Positions 18,214 through 26,542 of a stretch of 64,000 bases of DNA are shown here, piece by piece. Location of the stretch: assembly GCF_001552175.1 (NCBI RefSeq), contig NZ_BCQR01000025.1, forward strand, positions 1-64,000. The letters run 5' to 3'. Below the pieces are notes generated by a model. It was not told the origin of the DNA. It saw nothing but the letters and a program-made list of their open reading frames with translations, and made no database searches. Source of the stretch: Actinomadura kijaniata NBRC 14229. GTDB lineage: Bacteria; Actinomycetota; Actinomycetes; Streptosporangiales; Streptosporangiaceae. The position numbers and the translations under genes were made by a program. Each line of letters starts with the position of its first letter. Position 1 is the stretch's first letter.

Positions 18214-18473
18214 TCACGGCGGATGTCCGCGACAGTCGCTCTTCAGGAAGATCGTGGGTTCGTCACAGGTCAGCCCGCGCCGGGAACGCGCGGCCGGGAC
18301 ACCGACATGGGCGAGTTCGGCGGTCGTCGCCGAACCCGCCCGGCAGACCGTCACGTCCGCTGCGGCGTAGGCCGGGTCCGTCCGGTCGACGTGCTCGACG
18401 GCGGTCGCGACCGGGCCCGCGCCTGCCCCCACAAGGCGCCGATCCAGATCGCGGGTCCCTTCCCGACCCGATT
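18214..18473 (-). pseudogene. murG-like glycosyltransferase relic
   Basis: On the minus strand an open segment reads GREGTRDLDRRL, then AYAAADVTVCRAGSATTAEL and AHVGVPA. These match in order the MurG C-terminal UDP-GlcNAc site (G.RDL, YAAADLVVCRAGA.TVAEL, VGLPA). After VGVPA the homology ends abruptly and the frame runs into unrelated residues and a stop, and the N-terminal two thirds of MurG is missing. The longest start-to-stop ORF (GTG 18432) gives only 72 residues. I infer a decayed second murG-like gene, not the essential copy. The rest of 18171-18535 holds the LCP upstream region. Confidence 0.6.
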
Positions 18474-18535
18474 TGGTAACGATCCTCCCGCCGCTTCTGT
18501 TCCTTCGGTCGCGGGTGAACCGGAAAGATTCCTAA

Positions 18536-18832
18536 GTGACGGCCGGATCGACTTTCGTCGCTACCGGGGCCGGGACCGCGCCCGCGACGATGACCGGCAT
18601 GAACGACCCCAAGAGCTACGACATGATCTCGGGCGCGGCGCTGCTCGTCGGCTTCTGGGAGGGACTGGTGCCGTTCCCCGCCAAGGCGTTCGGCTGGACG
18701 CCGATCCGGGCGCTGCCCGTGCGGATGCCCGCCCCGGCCTGGTGGGTCGTCTCCGGCCTGGTCCTCGTCGTGGCGTTGCTGGTGGTGTGGCGGGTGGACG
18801 CGGCGAAGAAGGCGCGGTTCCCCGGCGGCTGA
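18536..18832 (+). CDS. Small single-pass membrane protein
   Basis: 98 residues from GTG 18536 (GGAAAGA upstream); an internal ATG at 18599 would give a better-looking 77-residue protein starting MNDPKSYDM. The C-terminal half has a transmembrane helix (WWVVSGLVLVVALLVVW) ending in a short basic tail (AAKKARF). The segment LVGFWEGLVPFPAKAFGW is distinctive but not a family I know. It is 56 bp upstream of the OmpR-type regulator gene; whether it is part of that system is unknown. Confidence 0.6.
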   Translation: MTAGSTFVATGAGTAPATMTGMNDPKSYDMISGAALLVGFWEGLVPFPAKAFGWTPIRALPVRMPAPAWWVVSGLVLVVALLVVWRVDAAKKARFPGG

Positions 18833-18888
18833 GGGGCCGGCGGCGCCGTCGGCCGGTTTCCGCGCAGGTCACCGGTAGCGTCGGAGGG

Positions 18889-19575
18889 GTGACGGAGGAA
18901 GTTCGGGTCCTGGTGGCCGACGACGAACCGGCCGTGCGGGAGACGGTCGGCGACACGCTGAGCCTGGACGGGTACGACATCCACACCGCCGCCGACGGGG
19001 CGGCCACCCTCCGGGCGGTGGCGGCGCTGCGGCCCGACGCGATCGTGCTGGACGTGCAGATGCCCGGCGCCGACGGTCTGGAGGTCGCCCGGACGCTGCG
19101 CGCCGACGGCGACCGCACGCCGGTCCTGATGCTGACCGCCCGCGACGCCGTCTCCGACCGGGTGGACGGGCTGGACGCGGGCGCCGACGACTACCTGGTC
19201 AAGCCGTTCGCGCCCGACGAGCTGCGGGCCCGGGTGCGGGCGCTGCTGCGCCGGGTGAACGCCGCCCCACCCGCCGGTCCGCTCGGCCACGCGGACCTGA
19301 CGCTCGATCCCGACACGCGCGAGGGCGTGCGGGGCGGGCGGCGCGTCCGGTTCACCGAGACCGAGTTCGCCCTGCTGGAGCTGCTGGTCCGCAACGCCGG
19401 GCAGGTCCTCACCCGCGAAACGATCATGGATCGGGTCTGGGGCTACGACTTCGGGCCCGGCTCCAACTCCCTCGGCGTCTACGTCGGCTACCTGCGCCGC
19501 AAGCTGGAGGCCGGGGGCGAGCCCCGGCTGCTGCACACCGTCCGGGGGATCGGCTACGTCCTGAGGGCCGAATGA
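18889..19575 (+). CDS. OmpR-type response regulator
   Basis: 228 residues. The receiver domain contains ADDEP, the phospho-acceptor Asp in IVLDVQMPG (residue 55), Thr in MLTA and Lys in VKPFAPDEL. The winged-helix output domain has RFTETEFALLELLVRNAGQVLTR and the end LHTVRGIGYVL. It resembles MprA/TcrA-type regulators. The GTG start is 7 nt downstream of a TAGCGT box, suggesting leaderless expression. It overlaps the kinase gene by 4 nt (ATGA). Confidence 0.95.
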   Translation: MTEEVRVLVADDEPAVRETVGDTLSLDGYDIHTAADGAATLRAVAALRPDAIVLDVQMPGADGLEVARTLRADGDRTPVLMLTARDAVSDRVDGLDAGADDYLVKPFAPDELRARVRALLRRVNAAPPAGPLGHADLTLDPDTREGVRGGRRVRFTETEFALLELLVRNAGQVLTRETIMDRVWGYDFGPGSNSLGVYVGYLRRKLEAGGEPRLLHTVRGIGYVLRAE

Positions 19576-20912
19576 GGAGGCCGCCACCGGCCTGGGGGAG
19601 GCTGCCGCTGCGGGCGCGGCTGGCGGTGCTGACGGCCGCCGCCGTGGCCGTGTCGATCGCGGGGGCCACGTTCGTCGCCTACGCGGTGCTGGACCGCAGC
19701 ACGCGCGCCGAGCTGGACCGCTCGCTGGCGCGGCAGGCCGCGCAGCTCGACCGGGAGATCCGGGCGAGCGACTGGGCGCGGACGGGGTCCTGCGAGTGGA
19801 TCACCTCGCCGTGCGCGCAGATCGTGCGCCGGGACGGCGCCGTCGAGCCGGACGAGGCCGGGCTGCCGGTGACGCCGCGGGTGGTGCGGGTCGCGAACGG
19901 GAGCGGCCCGCCGTTCTACACCGACGCCGTGGCCGGCGGGCTGCCCGTGCGGATCTACACCGAGCCGCTGCCGTCCGGCGGGGCGCTGGAGGTCGGGGTC
20001 CGCGCCGACGGGGTGGAGCGCAACCTGCGCACCGCCCGGCTGGCGCTGCTGGCCACGGCGCTCGCCGGCGTCGGGGTGGCGGCGCTGCTGGGATACCTGG
20101 TGGCGCGGGGCGCGCTGCGGCCGGTGATCCGGCTGACGCGCGCCGCCGAGCGCATCACCGCGACCGGCGACCCGAGCCACCGCATGGCGGTCACCGGCGG
20201 CGACGAGCTGGCCCGGCTGGCGGCCAGCTTCAACGCGGCGCTGGCCGCGCTGGAGGAGTCGGTCACCGCCCAGCGGCGGCTGGTCGCGGACGCCTCGCAC
20301 GAGCTGCGCACGCCGCTGACCAGCCTGCGGTCGGACGTCGAGCTGCTCGACCGGCTGCCGCCCGAGCGCCGCGAACGCGTGCTGGCCCGGCTGCGCGGCC
20401 AGCTCGCCGGGCTGACCGGCCTGGTCGGTGACCTCATCGAGCTGGCGCGCGGGGACGCGCCGGACGACCCCGTCGAGGACGTCCGGCTGGACGCGCTGGT
20501 CGCGCACTGCGTCGGCGGGGCGCGGGCGCGGTGGCCGGACGTCGCGTTCACCACGGACCTGGAGCCGCGGGTGGTCTCGGGGATGCCCCGCCGCCTCACC
20601 CGCGCGGTGACGAACCTGCTGGACAACGCGGCCAAGTTCGGCGGCGCGCACGGCCCGGTGGAGGTGGCCCTGCGCGGGGACGGGCTGACGGTGCGCGACC
20701 ACGGGCCCGGCATCGACCCGGCGGACCTGCCGCACGTGTTCGACCGGTTCTACCGGTCGGCGGCGGCGCGGGGCCTGCCCGGATCGGGCCTGGGACTGGC
20801 GATCGTCGCGCAGGTGGCGGCCGAGCACGCCGCCGGGGTGTCCGCGGAGGCGGCCCCCGGCGGCGGCACGGTCGTCAGGCTGGCGTTCCCCCCGTCACCC
20901 GGCCTCCCGTGA
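19572..20912 (+). CDS. HAMP sensor histidine kinase
   Basis: 446 residues. One transmembrane helix near residue 25 (LAVLTAAAVAVSIAGATFVAYAVL), an extracellular sensor domain of about 130 residues, a second helix (LALLATALAGVGVAALLGYLVA), then HAMP (LRPVIRLTRAAERITATGDPSHR). HisKA carries DASHELRTPLTSL (His about 243); HATPase has NLLDNAAKFGG, DHGPGID and GSGLGLAIV. It should autophosphorylate and pass phosphate to the OmpR-type partner. The last 38 bp overlap the end of the convergent EphD-like gene. Confidence 0.95.
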   Translation: MRRPPPAWGRLPLRARLAVLTAAAVAVSIAGATFVAYAVLDRSTRAELDRSLARQAAQLDREIRASDWARTGSCEWITSPCAQIVRRDGAVEPDEAGLPVTPRVVRVANGSGPPFYTDAVAGGLPVRIYTEPLPSGGALEVGVRADGVERNLRTARLALLATALAGVGVAALLGYLVARGALRPVIRLTRAAERITATGDPSHRMAVTGGDELARLAASFNAALAALEESVTAQRRLVADASHELRTPLTSLRSDVELLDRLPPERRERVLARLRGQLAGLTGLVGDLIELARGDAPDDPVEDVRLDALVAHCVGGARARWPDVAFTTDLEPRVVSGMPRRLTRAVTNLLDNAAKFGGAHGPVEVALRGDGLTVRDHGPGIDPADLPHVFDRFYRSAAARGLPGSGLGLAIVAQVAAEHAAGVSAEAAPGGGTVVRLAFPPSPGLP

Positions 20913-22698
20913 CCTGCTCCTCCGCGATCCGGGCCTGGGCGCGCCGCTCGGCGCGGTGGCCGAGCCGGGCCAGGCCCCGGGCGGCGGCGGGCACGATCCC
21001 CGCCAGCCGGCGGGCGACGCGGGACTCGGCCGTGACCGGCAGCACCGGGCGGTCGGCGCGGACGGCCCGCAGGATCGCGGCGGCGACGCGTTCGGGCGGG
21101 TAGCCGCGGCGGCCGAACGCCTGCGCCGCCTCCTCCCGCATCCGCCGCTCGACCTCCGGCGGCACCCCCAGGTACCGGGCGTTCCGGGTGATCGGCGTGT
21201 CGACCACGCCGGGGCAGACCGCGGTGACGCCGATGCCGTGGTCGGCCAGGTCCAGCCGCAGGCACTCGCTGAGCTGGAGCACGGCGGCCTTGGTGGCGGA
21301 GTAGGCGGGCAGCGCGGCGGTCGGCAGGTACGCGGCCATCGAGGACAGGTTGACCAGGTGGCCGCCCTCGCCCCGGTCGGCCATCTGCCTCCCGAACAGG
21401 CGGCAGCCCCGGTAGACGCCGTCGAGGTTGACCCCGACGATCCGCCGCCAGTCCTCCTCGGGCATGTCCAGCAGCGAGCCGGCGACGCCGATCCCGGCGT
21501 TGTTGACCACCACGTCGGGGACGCCGAACGTGTCGCGGACGTATTCGGCGAACCGCTCCATCGCGTCGGCGTCGGCCACGTCCACCCCGTACACGTACGC
21601 CTCGCCGCCCCGCACGCCGATCTCGTCGACGGTCCGCTTGGCCGCGGCCTCGTCGATGTCGGCGACCACGACCCGCGCGCCCTCGGCCGCGAACGCCTTC
21701 GCCGTCGCCCGCCCGATGCCGCTGCCCGCGCCGGTCACCACGGCCAGCCGCCCGCCGAACTCCCGGCCGGGCTCGCCCGCCGCCCGCGCGCGGGCCAGGT
21801 CGGCGGTCTCCGGGCCGCCCTCGACATGGTCGACGAACTCCACGATCCACCGCGCGACCTGGTCGGGGCGGGCGCGCGGCGACCAGTGCCCGGCGGCGAT
21901 GCGGCGCGCGTACAGGCGTTCGGCCCGGCCCCGCGCCGACAGCAGCAGCCCCTCGGTCGCGGCCGGATCCCTGATCGGCGCGATGACCTGCACCGGGACG
22001 TCGGTGCGGCCGTCGCCGGGCGCGTCCTGGAGGCGGCGGAGGTTGGCGCGGTAGAGGCCGAGGCCGTTGCGCGCGTCGCGTTCCAGGGTGTCGGCCGGGT
22101 GGCCGGGGCGCGGCGTGACGCCCTCGGCGGGCAGCAGCGCGCGCTCGTACAGGCGCACGAAGACGCGGGCCATGGCCTCGCCGGAACGCGGCGAGGCGAA
22201 CAGCGGGATGTAGGAGCTGCGGCGCATCTGCCCCAGCACCTCGGCGACCCCGTGCGGCCCGGACCGCAGTGCCTCGCGCGCCCACGGCAGCACGTGCTGC
22301 CGCGCGGGACCCGACAGGGACGTGAACGAGGCGATCCGGCCCCGGAGCCGGTCCCCGGTGACGGCCTCCCAGCCCTGCAACGACCCGAAGTCGTGCCCGA
22401 CGAGATGGACGGGCGCGTCCCCGCCGACCGCGTCGAGCACGGCCTCCAGATCGCCGAGCAGCGCGTCCATGCCGTAGTCGCCGGGGTCGGAGGGCGCGGA
22501 GGACCGCCCGGCCCCGCGCACGTCGTAGGTGATGACGCGGTACCGCATGGCCAGCCGCTCGGCGACCTCGTCCCACATCGCGCCGGTGTCGGGGTACCCG
22601 TGGACGAGCACGACCGTCGGCCGGTGCCCCTCCCCGCGCTCCCGCACGGCCAGCTCGATCTCCCCCGACCTCACCCGGTGGTCACGCACGACGCTCAC
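20875..22698 (-). CDS. ephD: EphD-like alpha/beta-hydrolase + SDR fusion
   Basis: 607 residues with two enzymes in one chain. Residues 1-290 are an epoxide-hydrolase-like alpha/beta hydrolase (VVLVHGYPDTGAMWDEV, nucleophile HLVGHDFGSLQGW, late His in AAGHWSPRA). Residues about 312-560 are a short-chain dehydrogenase (TGAGSGIGRATA, NNAGIGVAGS, SSMAAYLPTAALPAYSATKAA, with catalytic Tyr and Lys). The same fusion and length are known from mycobacterial EphD, linked to mycolic-acid epoxide or ketone chemistry. Thermomonosporaceae lack mycolates, so the lipid substrate here is uncertain. The C-terminus is basic and may touch the membrane. Confidence 0.88.
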   Translation of the reverse strand: MSVVRDHRVRSGEIELAVRERGEGHRPTVVLVHGYPDTGAMWDEVAERLAMRYRVITYDVRGAGRSSAPSDPGDYGMDALLGDLEAVLDAVGGDAPVHLVGHDFGSLQGWEAVTGDRLRGRIASFTSLSGPARQHVLPWAREALRSGPHGVAEVLGQMRRSSYIPLFASPRSGEAMARVFVRLYERALLPAEGVTPRPGHPADTLERDARNGLGLYRANLRRLQDAPGDGRTDVPVQVIAPIRDPAATEGLLLSARGRAERLYARRIAAGHWSPRARPDQVARWIVEFVDHVEGGPETADLARARAAGEPGREFGGRLAVVTGAGSGIGRATAKAFAAEGARVVVADIDEAAAKRTVDEIGVRGGEAYVYGVDVADADAMERFAEYVRDTFGVPDVVVNNAGIGVAGSLLDMPEEDWRRIVGVNLDGVYRGCRLFGRQMADRGEGGHLVNLSSMAAYLPTAALPAYSATKAAVLQLSECLRLDLADHGIGVTAVCPGVVDTPITRNARYLGVPPEVERRMREEAAQAFGRRGYPPERVAAAILRAVRADRPVLPVTAESRVARRLAGIVPAAARGLARLGHRAERRAQARIAEEQVTGGRVTGGTPA

Positions 22699-22895
22699 CT
22701 GCCCGCTTGAGGATGCTCCTTTCCTGCGAAACTACGCGCCCACGTGTTCCTGTCCAGGCCGCCCGCACCGGCTGACGCAGGAAGGTGCGGAACTTGGCGG
22801 GATCTTTCTCCTCGGGCCCGGTCAGGTGGATCCGGTGGCGGCGGCCGGTCCCGGCCAGGACGCGCCCCGTGGTCCCGGGGCGCCGCCCGGGTCGC

Positions 22896-23648
22896 TCACC
22901 GTTCCGCCACCTCGACCATGATCCGCGTGGCCAGCGCCTCGGCGGGCACCGACGCCGGATCGTCGAGATAGACCTCGCGCACCGGCCCGACCGGCGTGAA
23001 CCCGTGCTCGCCGCACCACGCCAGCACCGCGTGCACCGTCAGCGGGATCTGCTCGTACGGGCCCAGGTGCACGGCCGCAGCGAAGCGCCCGCCGTCCAGC
23101 ACCTCCGCGCCCGCGGGGTCCTCCACCGCGACCGTGACGGGGAACTCGTCCCGCATGTCCAGCGGGAACAGCCCGGCCATCAGCCCCGGCGGCGGCCCGT
23201 CGAGTGCCCGCGCCACGCACGCCGAGGTGACGGCCGCGACGCTCTCGGGCGTGGCGAGGTCGCGCACGGTCCGGACCCGCCGCGCGGGCTCCTCGCACAG
23301 CTCGACCCGCGGCGCGGGCAGCCCCTCGGCGAGCACCCGGTCCAGCGCCGCCAGCGCCCTGCGCCGCCGCGCGAGTTCGGCCTCCATCCGGTCCCGCGCC
23401 TGCCGGAGGGCGTCCGCGGCCTCCCCCTCCAGCACCCGCGCGACCACCGGCAGCGGCACGTCCAGCGACCGCAGCAGCCCGATGACGAACGCGTCCCGTG
23501 CCTGCTCGCGCCGGTAGTACCGGTAGCCCGACGCCGCGTCCACCCGGGCGGGGCGGAGCAGCCCGATCTCGTCGTAGTGCCGCAGCCGCTTGACGCTCAG
23601 CCGGCACAGCCGGGCGAACCGCCCGATCGGCAGCAGTTCCTCGTCCAC
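22896..23648 (-). CDS. MerR regulator with GyrI-like effector domain
   Basis: 250 residues. The MerR DNA-binding part is LLPIGRFARLCRLSVKRLRHYDEIGLLRPARVDAASGYRYY (residues 5-47), with a linking helix containing RDRMEAELARRRRALAALDRV. The C-terminal 150 residues look like a GyrI-like small-molecule-binding domain (RFAAAVHLGPYEQIPLTVHAVLAWCGEHG), as in BmrR-type multidrug regulators. GTG start. It is only 3 bp downstream of the CapA-like gene, so they are probably co-transcribed; a role in sensing lipophilic compounds is inferred. Confidence 0.88.
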   Translation of the reverse strand: MDEELLPIGRFARLCRLSVKRLRHYDEIGLLRPARVDAASGYRYYRREQARDAFVIGLLRSLDVPLPVVARVLEGEAADALRQARDRMEAELARRRRALAALDRVLAEGLPAPRVELCEEPARRVRTVRDLATPESVAAVTSACVARALDGPPPGLMAGLFPLDMRDEFPVTVAVEDPAGAEVLDGGRFAAAVHLGPYEQIPLTVHAVLAWCGEHGFTPVGPVREVYLDDPASVPAEALATRIMVEVAER

Positions 23649-23651
23649 GCG

Positions 23652-24740
23652 TCAGGCGGGCCGGGCGGTCAGGCCCGTGCAGCGGCGGAGCGAGTGCCAG
23701 CGCCTGCTCTCGGCCGCCGCCGCCGCGCCGGTCAGCAGGCGCGGCAGGCCGCCGGAGATGCGGGCGGGCTTCCAGCGGTCGGCGACGACCTTCCCGTTGT
23801 CGATCTTCAGGACGAGGACGCCGGAGTTCGCCGTCGCGCCGTTGGCGGAGTAGAAGACGAAGTTGCCCAGGCCGTAGTGGACGTACTTGTCGCCGAGGTA
23901 GCCGCCGCCCAGCGGGATGTGGGCGTGGCCGCCGACGACGACGTCCGCGCCCGCCTCGGTCAGCCGGCGGGCCAGGTCCTTCTGGCGCGGCAGGGGGCAG
24001 GGGCTCATCTCCTGGCCCCAGTGCAGGTGCACGATCACCACGTCGGAGTCCTTGCGGGCCTCGCGGACCGCCCGCACCATCCGGGGGACGTCCTTGGCCG
24101 AGGCCAGGCCGCCCTTGGTGTCGGTCGCGGTCCACGCCGAGATCAGGTGGTCGTCCAGGACCTGGGTCGCGCCGACGACCGCGACCTTGTTGCCCTTCAC
24201 GGTGAAGCGGTGCGCGCGGTACGCCTCGTCGGCGTTCCGGCCGATGCCCACGGTCGGGAAGCCGGTCCTCCTGATGGCCTTCAGCGAGTCGCGCAGGCCG
24301 GAGTCCATGAAGTCCATGCCGTGGTTGTTGGCCATGGAGGTGATGTCCACCCCGCCGGCCTTGAGCGCGGTGAACGCCGACGCCGGGGCGCGGAACGTGA
24401 ACTCCTTGCCGGGCGCGGGCGTGCCGCCGGTCGTGATCGCCGTCTCCAGGTTCACCATCGCCAGGTCGGCGGACTTCAGGGTCCGGGCGATCGGGCCGAG
24501 CGCGGTCGCCGGGCTGGCCAGCCGCGCCCGCAGCTGGCCCTCGAAGTGGGTGTCGCCGCCGAACGCGATCGTGAACGGCTGTTTCGGCTGCGCGGCGGCC
24601 TTCGGCTGGTCGGCGGGCCGCTGGGACGACGTCGCCTGCGGCGTTCCCTTGTCCGCGGGGTCCTCGGTGCCGTCGCAGGCCGTGGCGGCCAGAGCGAACA
24701 CCCCGGCCAGGGCCGTCGCGGCGATCACGTTCCGGTGCAT
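23652..24740 (-). CDS. CapA-like metallophosphatase lipoprotein (copy 1)
   Basis: 362 residues. A signal peptide and lipobox (LAATAC, Cys about 22) predict an exported lipoprotein. The PGA_cap/CapA domain shows IAFGGDTHFEG, LAMVNLETAI, SMANNHGMDF, VIVHLHWGQEMSPCP and VVVGGHAHIP, the metal-binding set of the calcineurin-like phosphoesterase fold used by CapA/PgsA. Such proteins act in poly-gamma-glutamate synthesis or export, but no CapB/C partners are present, so a stand-alone periplasmic phosphatase is as likely. GGAGGGG precedes the ATG. Paralogous to the next gene upstream. Confidence 0.88.
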   Translation of the reverse strand: MHRNVIAATALAGVFALAATACDGTEDPADKGTPQATSSQRPADQPKAAAQPKQPFTIAFGGDTHFEGQLRARLASPATALGPIARTLKSADLAMVNLETAITTGGTPAPGKEFTFRAPASAFTALKAGGVDITSMANNHGMDFMDSGLRDSLKAIRRTGFPTVGIGRNADEAYRAHRFTVKGNKVAVVGATQVLDDHLISAWTATDTKGGLASAKDVPRMVRAVREARKDSDVVIVHLHWGQEMSPCPLPRQKDLARRLTEAGADVVVGGHAHIPLGGGYLGDKYVHYGLGNFVFYSANGATANSGVLVLKIDNGKVVADRWKPARISGGLPRLLTGAAAAAESRRWHSLRRCTGLTARPA

Positions 24741-24874
24741 GACGCCCCTCCTTGATCGGCTCGGCGACAGCATGGCACGCGTCGCCGACGGTCTCGTCCG
24801 GAACCGCCGTCGATCGGCCCGGAGCGGGGTGTTCCTTGGGAACCGCCTGGCCGTGCCGTCCGGGGAACGGCCGG

Positions 24875-25927
24875 TCACGCCGGAGCGGCCGCGACGTCGG
24901 CGCAGCTCCGCAAACCCTCCCATTGTGCCCGCGCCTGCCGGGCCTCCGCAGCCGAAAGCGGCTGCGGGACGCCGCCGTTGATGTGGGCGGGCGTCCAGTC
25001 GGCCCGGCTGACCCGCGAGGGCTTGCCCTTCGGGTCGAACGTCAGCGTCAGCACCCCGGTGCGGCCGGTGCGCGGGCCGGAGTTGTAGAAGACGAAGTTG
25101 CCCAGGCCGTAGTGGACGTACCGGCCCTTGAGCCAGCCGCCCGCCTGGAGCACGTGGGCGTGGCTGCCGACGACCGCGTCGGCCCCGGCGTCGGCGAGCT
25201 GCGCGGCGAGCTGGCGCTGCACGGGGGTGGGGCACTGGTTGAGCTCCTGCCCCCAGTGCAGGTTGACGATCACGAAATCGGCCTTCTTCCGGGCGGCGCG
25301 CACCTCCTGGACCAGCCGCGGGGCGTCCTTGGCGGAGGCGAGCCCGGCCTTGGCGTCGGTGGCGGTCCACTGGGTGATCAGGTGGTCGTCGAGGACCTGG
25401 GTCGCGCCGATGATCGCGACCTTGTTGCCCTTCACGGTGACGACGTGCGGCCGGTACGCCTCGGCCGCGTTGCCGCCGATGCCCACCACGGGGAAGCCGG
25501 ACCGCCGCGCTGCGTCGAGGGAGTCGCGCAGGCCGGTCTCGCCGTAGTCCATGCCGTGGTTGTTGGCCATGGTGGCGACGTCCACCCCGGCCGACCGCAG
25601 CGCACGGAACGCGGCGGACGGCGCGCGGAAGACGTACTGCTTCGGTGCGGGCGTGCCGCCGTCGGTGACCGCCGTCTCCAGGTTCACCATCGCCAGGTCG
25701 GCGGGCTTCAGGTGCTCGGCGATCGGGCCGAGGGCCGTGTCGGGCGAGGTCGCCAGGCGGTTGGCGAGGGAACCGGCGAAGTGGACGTCCCCGCCGAACG
25801 CGACCGTGAACGGCTTCCCCTCCGCCTTCGGGCCGACGCCCTCGCCGCAGCCGACCAGTGAGGCCGCGACCAGCGCCACCCCCGCTCCCAGTGCGGTGAA
25901 CCGCCCCGTGTGCCGTCCGAACCCCAC
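24875..25927 (-). CDS. CapA-like metallophosphatase lipoprotein (copy 2)
   Basis: 350 residues, GTG start at 25927 with AGGAGG 5 nt upstream; the frame is open further upstream but that part is not lipoprotein-like. The lipobox is ASLVGC. Core motifs mirror those of copy 1 nearly block for block (VAFGGDVHFAG, LAMVNLETAV, TMANNHGMDY, VIVNLHWGQELNQCP, AVVGSHAHVL, YGLGNFVFYNSG). This looks like a tandem duplication with divergence at both ends. Its promoter region is shared, divergently, with fur, so metal control is conceivable but unproven. Confidence 0.88.
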   Translation of the reverse strand: MGFGRHTGRFTALGAGVALVAASLVGCGEGVGPKAEGKPFTVAFGGDVHFAGSLANRLATSPDTALGPIAEHLKPADLAMVNLETAVTDGGTPAPKQYVFRAPSAAFRALRSAGVDVATMANNHGMDYGETGLRDSLDAARRSGFPVVGIGGNAAEAYRPHVVTVKGNKVAIIGATQVLDDHLITQWTATDAKAGLASAKDAPRLVQEVRAARKKADFVIVNLHWGQELNQCPTPVQRQLAAQLADAGADAVVGSHAHVLQAGGWLKGRYVHYGLGNFVFYNSGPRTGRTGVLTLTFDPKGKPSRVSRADWTPAHINGGVPQPLSAAEARQARAQWEGLRSCADVAAAPA

Positions 25928-26027
25928 CGCTACCTCCTGGTTTGTACGTCCCGACCGCTTGGATGCCGGCGGACGGAAGGAGGTTCGGGGCCGCCGTGAC
26001 CCTCCTCTCATACTTGAGCCACTCGCT

Positions 26028-26060
26028 AACTTGAATCATTCAGGTTTAGCGGGATACGGT
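26028..26060 (+). promoter_or_regulatory. Fur operator and leaderless promoter of fur-catalase
   Basis: A 9-1-9 inverted repeat at 26028-26046 (AACTTGAAT, C, ATTCAGGTT; 8 of 9 positions paired) contains the -35 element TTGAAT (26031-26036). TACGGT at 26055-26060 is the -10, 18 nt away, and the ATG follows 6 nt later without a Shine-Dalgarno, so a leaderless mRNA is predicted. The location fits autorepression by the Fur-family protein. Confidence 0.7.
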
Positions 26061-26066
26061 GGTCCC

Positions 26067-26507
26067 ATGACCCCGGACCCGACCGCCCCCGCCGACGCCC
26101 TGCGCGGGGCCGGCCTGCGGGTGACGGCGGCCCGGGTCGCGATCCTGGAGACCGTCCGCGCCGGAGACCACCTCGGCGTCGAGGCGATCACCGAGGGAAC
26201 GCGCGGACGCGTCGGCCACGTCTCGACGCAGGCCGTCTACGAGGCCCTGCACGCGCTGACCGCCGCCGGGCTGGTCCGCCGCGTCGAGCCCGCGGGCGGC
26301 CCCGCCCGGTTCGAGGGCCGCGTCGGCGACAACCACCACCACCTGGTGTGCCGCCGGTGCGGAGCGATCGAGGACGTCGACTGCGTCCGGGGCCGGGCCC
26401 CCTGCCTGGACCCCGCCGACGACGCCGGGTTCCGGGTCGACGAGGCCGACGTCACCTTCTGGGGCCTGTGCCCCGCGTGCCGCGCGGACACGTCCGCATC
26501 CGGTTGA
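26067..26507 (+). CDS. furA: Fur-family regulator (FurA/CatR type)
   Basis: 146 residues. The N-terminal winged helix is GLRVTAARVAILETV...VGHVSTQAVYEALHALTAAGLVRRVEP. The metal-binding C-terminal domain begins at DNHHHLVCRRCG and ends with CPACR, giving the two CxxC structural zinc sites plus the HHH sensing cluster. Catalase-linked Fur proteins in mycobacteria (FurA) and Streptomyces (CatR/FurS) are redox- and iron-responsive repressors of the adjacent catalase. The catalase gene follows at 35 bp, fully consistent with that. Confidence 0.92.
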   Translation: MTPDPTAPADALRGAGLRVTAARVAILETVRAGDHLGVEAITEGTRGRVGHVSTQAVYEALHALTAAGLVRRVEPAGGPARFEGRVGDNHHHLVCRRCGAIEDVDCVRGRAPCLDPADDAGFRVDEADVTFWGLCPACRADTSASG

Positions 26508-26542
26508 CCCGGTCCCCGCCCACCAGAGGAGAAACCGCGACC

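Noticed and set aside
22822..22899. A 25-codon ORF starting as GTGA on the MerR stop
   Set aside because: It has no repeat similarity and is Pro/Gly/Ala rich; one-base overlaps of short ORFs with stops arise easily in GC-rich DNA. The next frame (residues like PEEKDPAKFRTFLRQPV) looks faintly protein-like, but there is no start or support.
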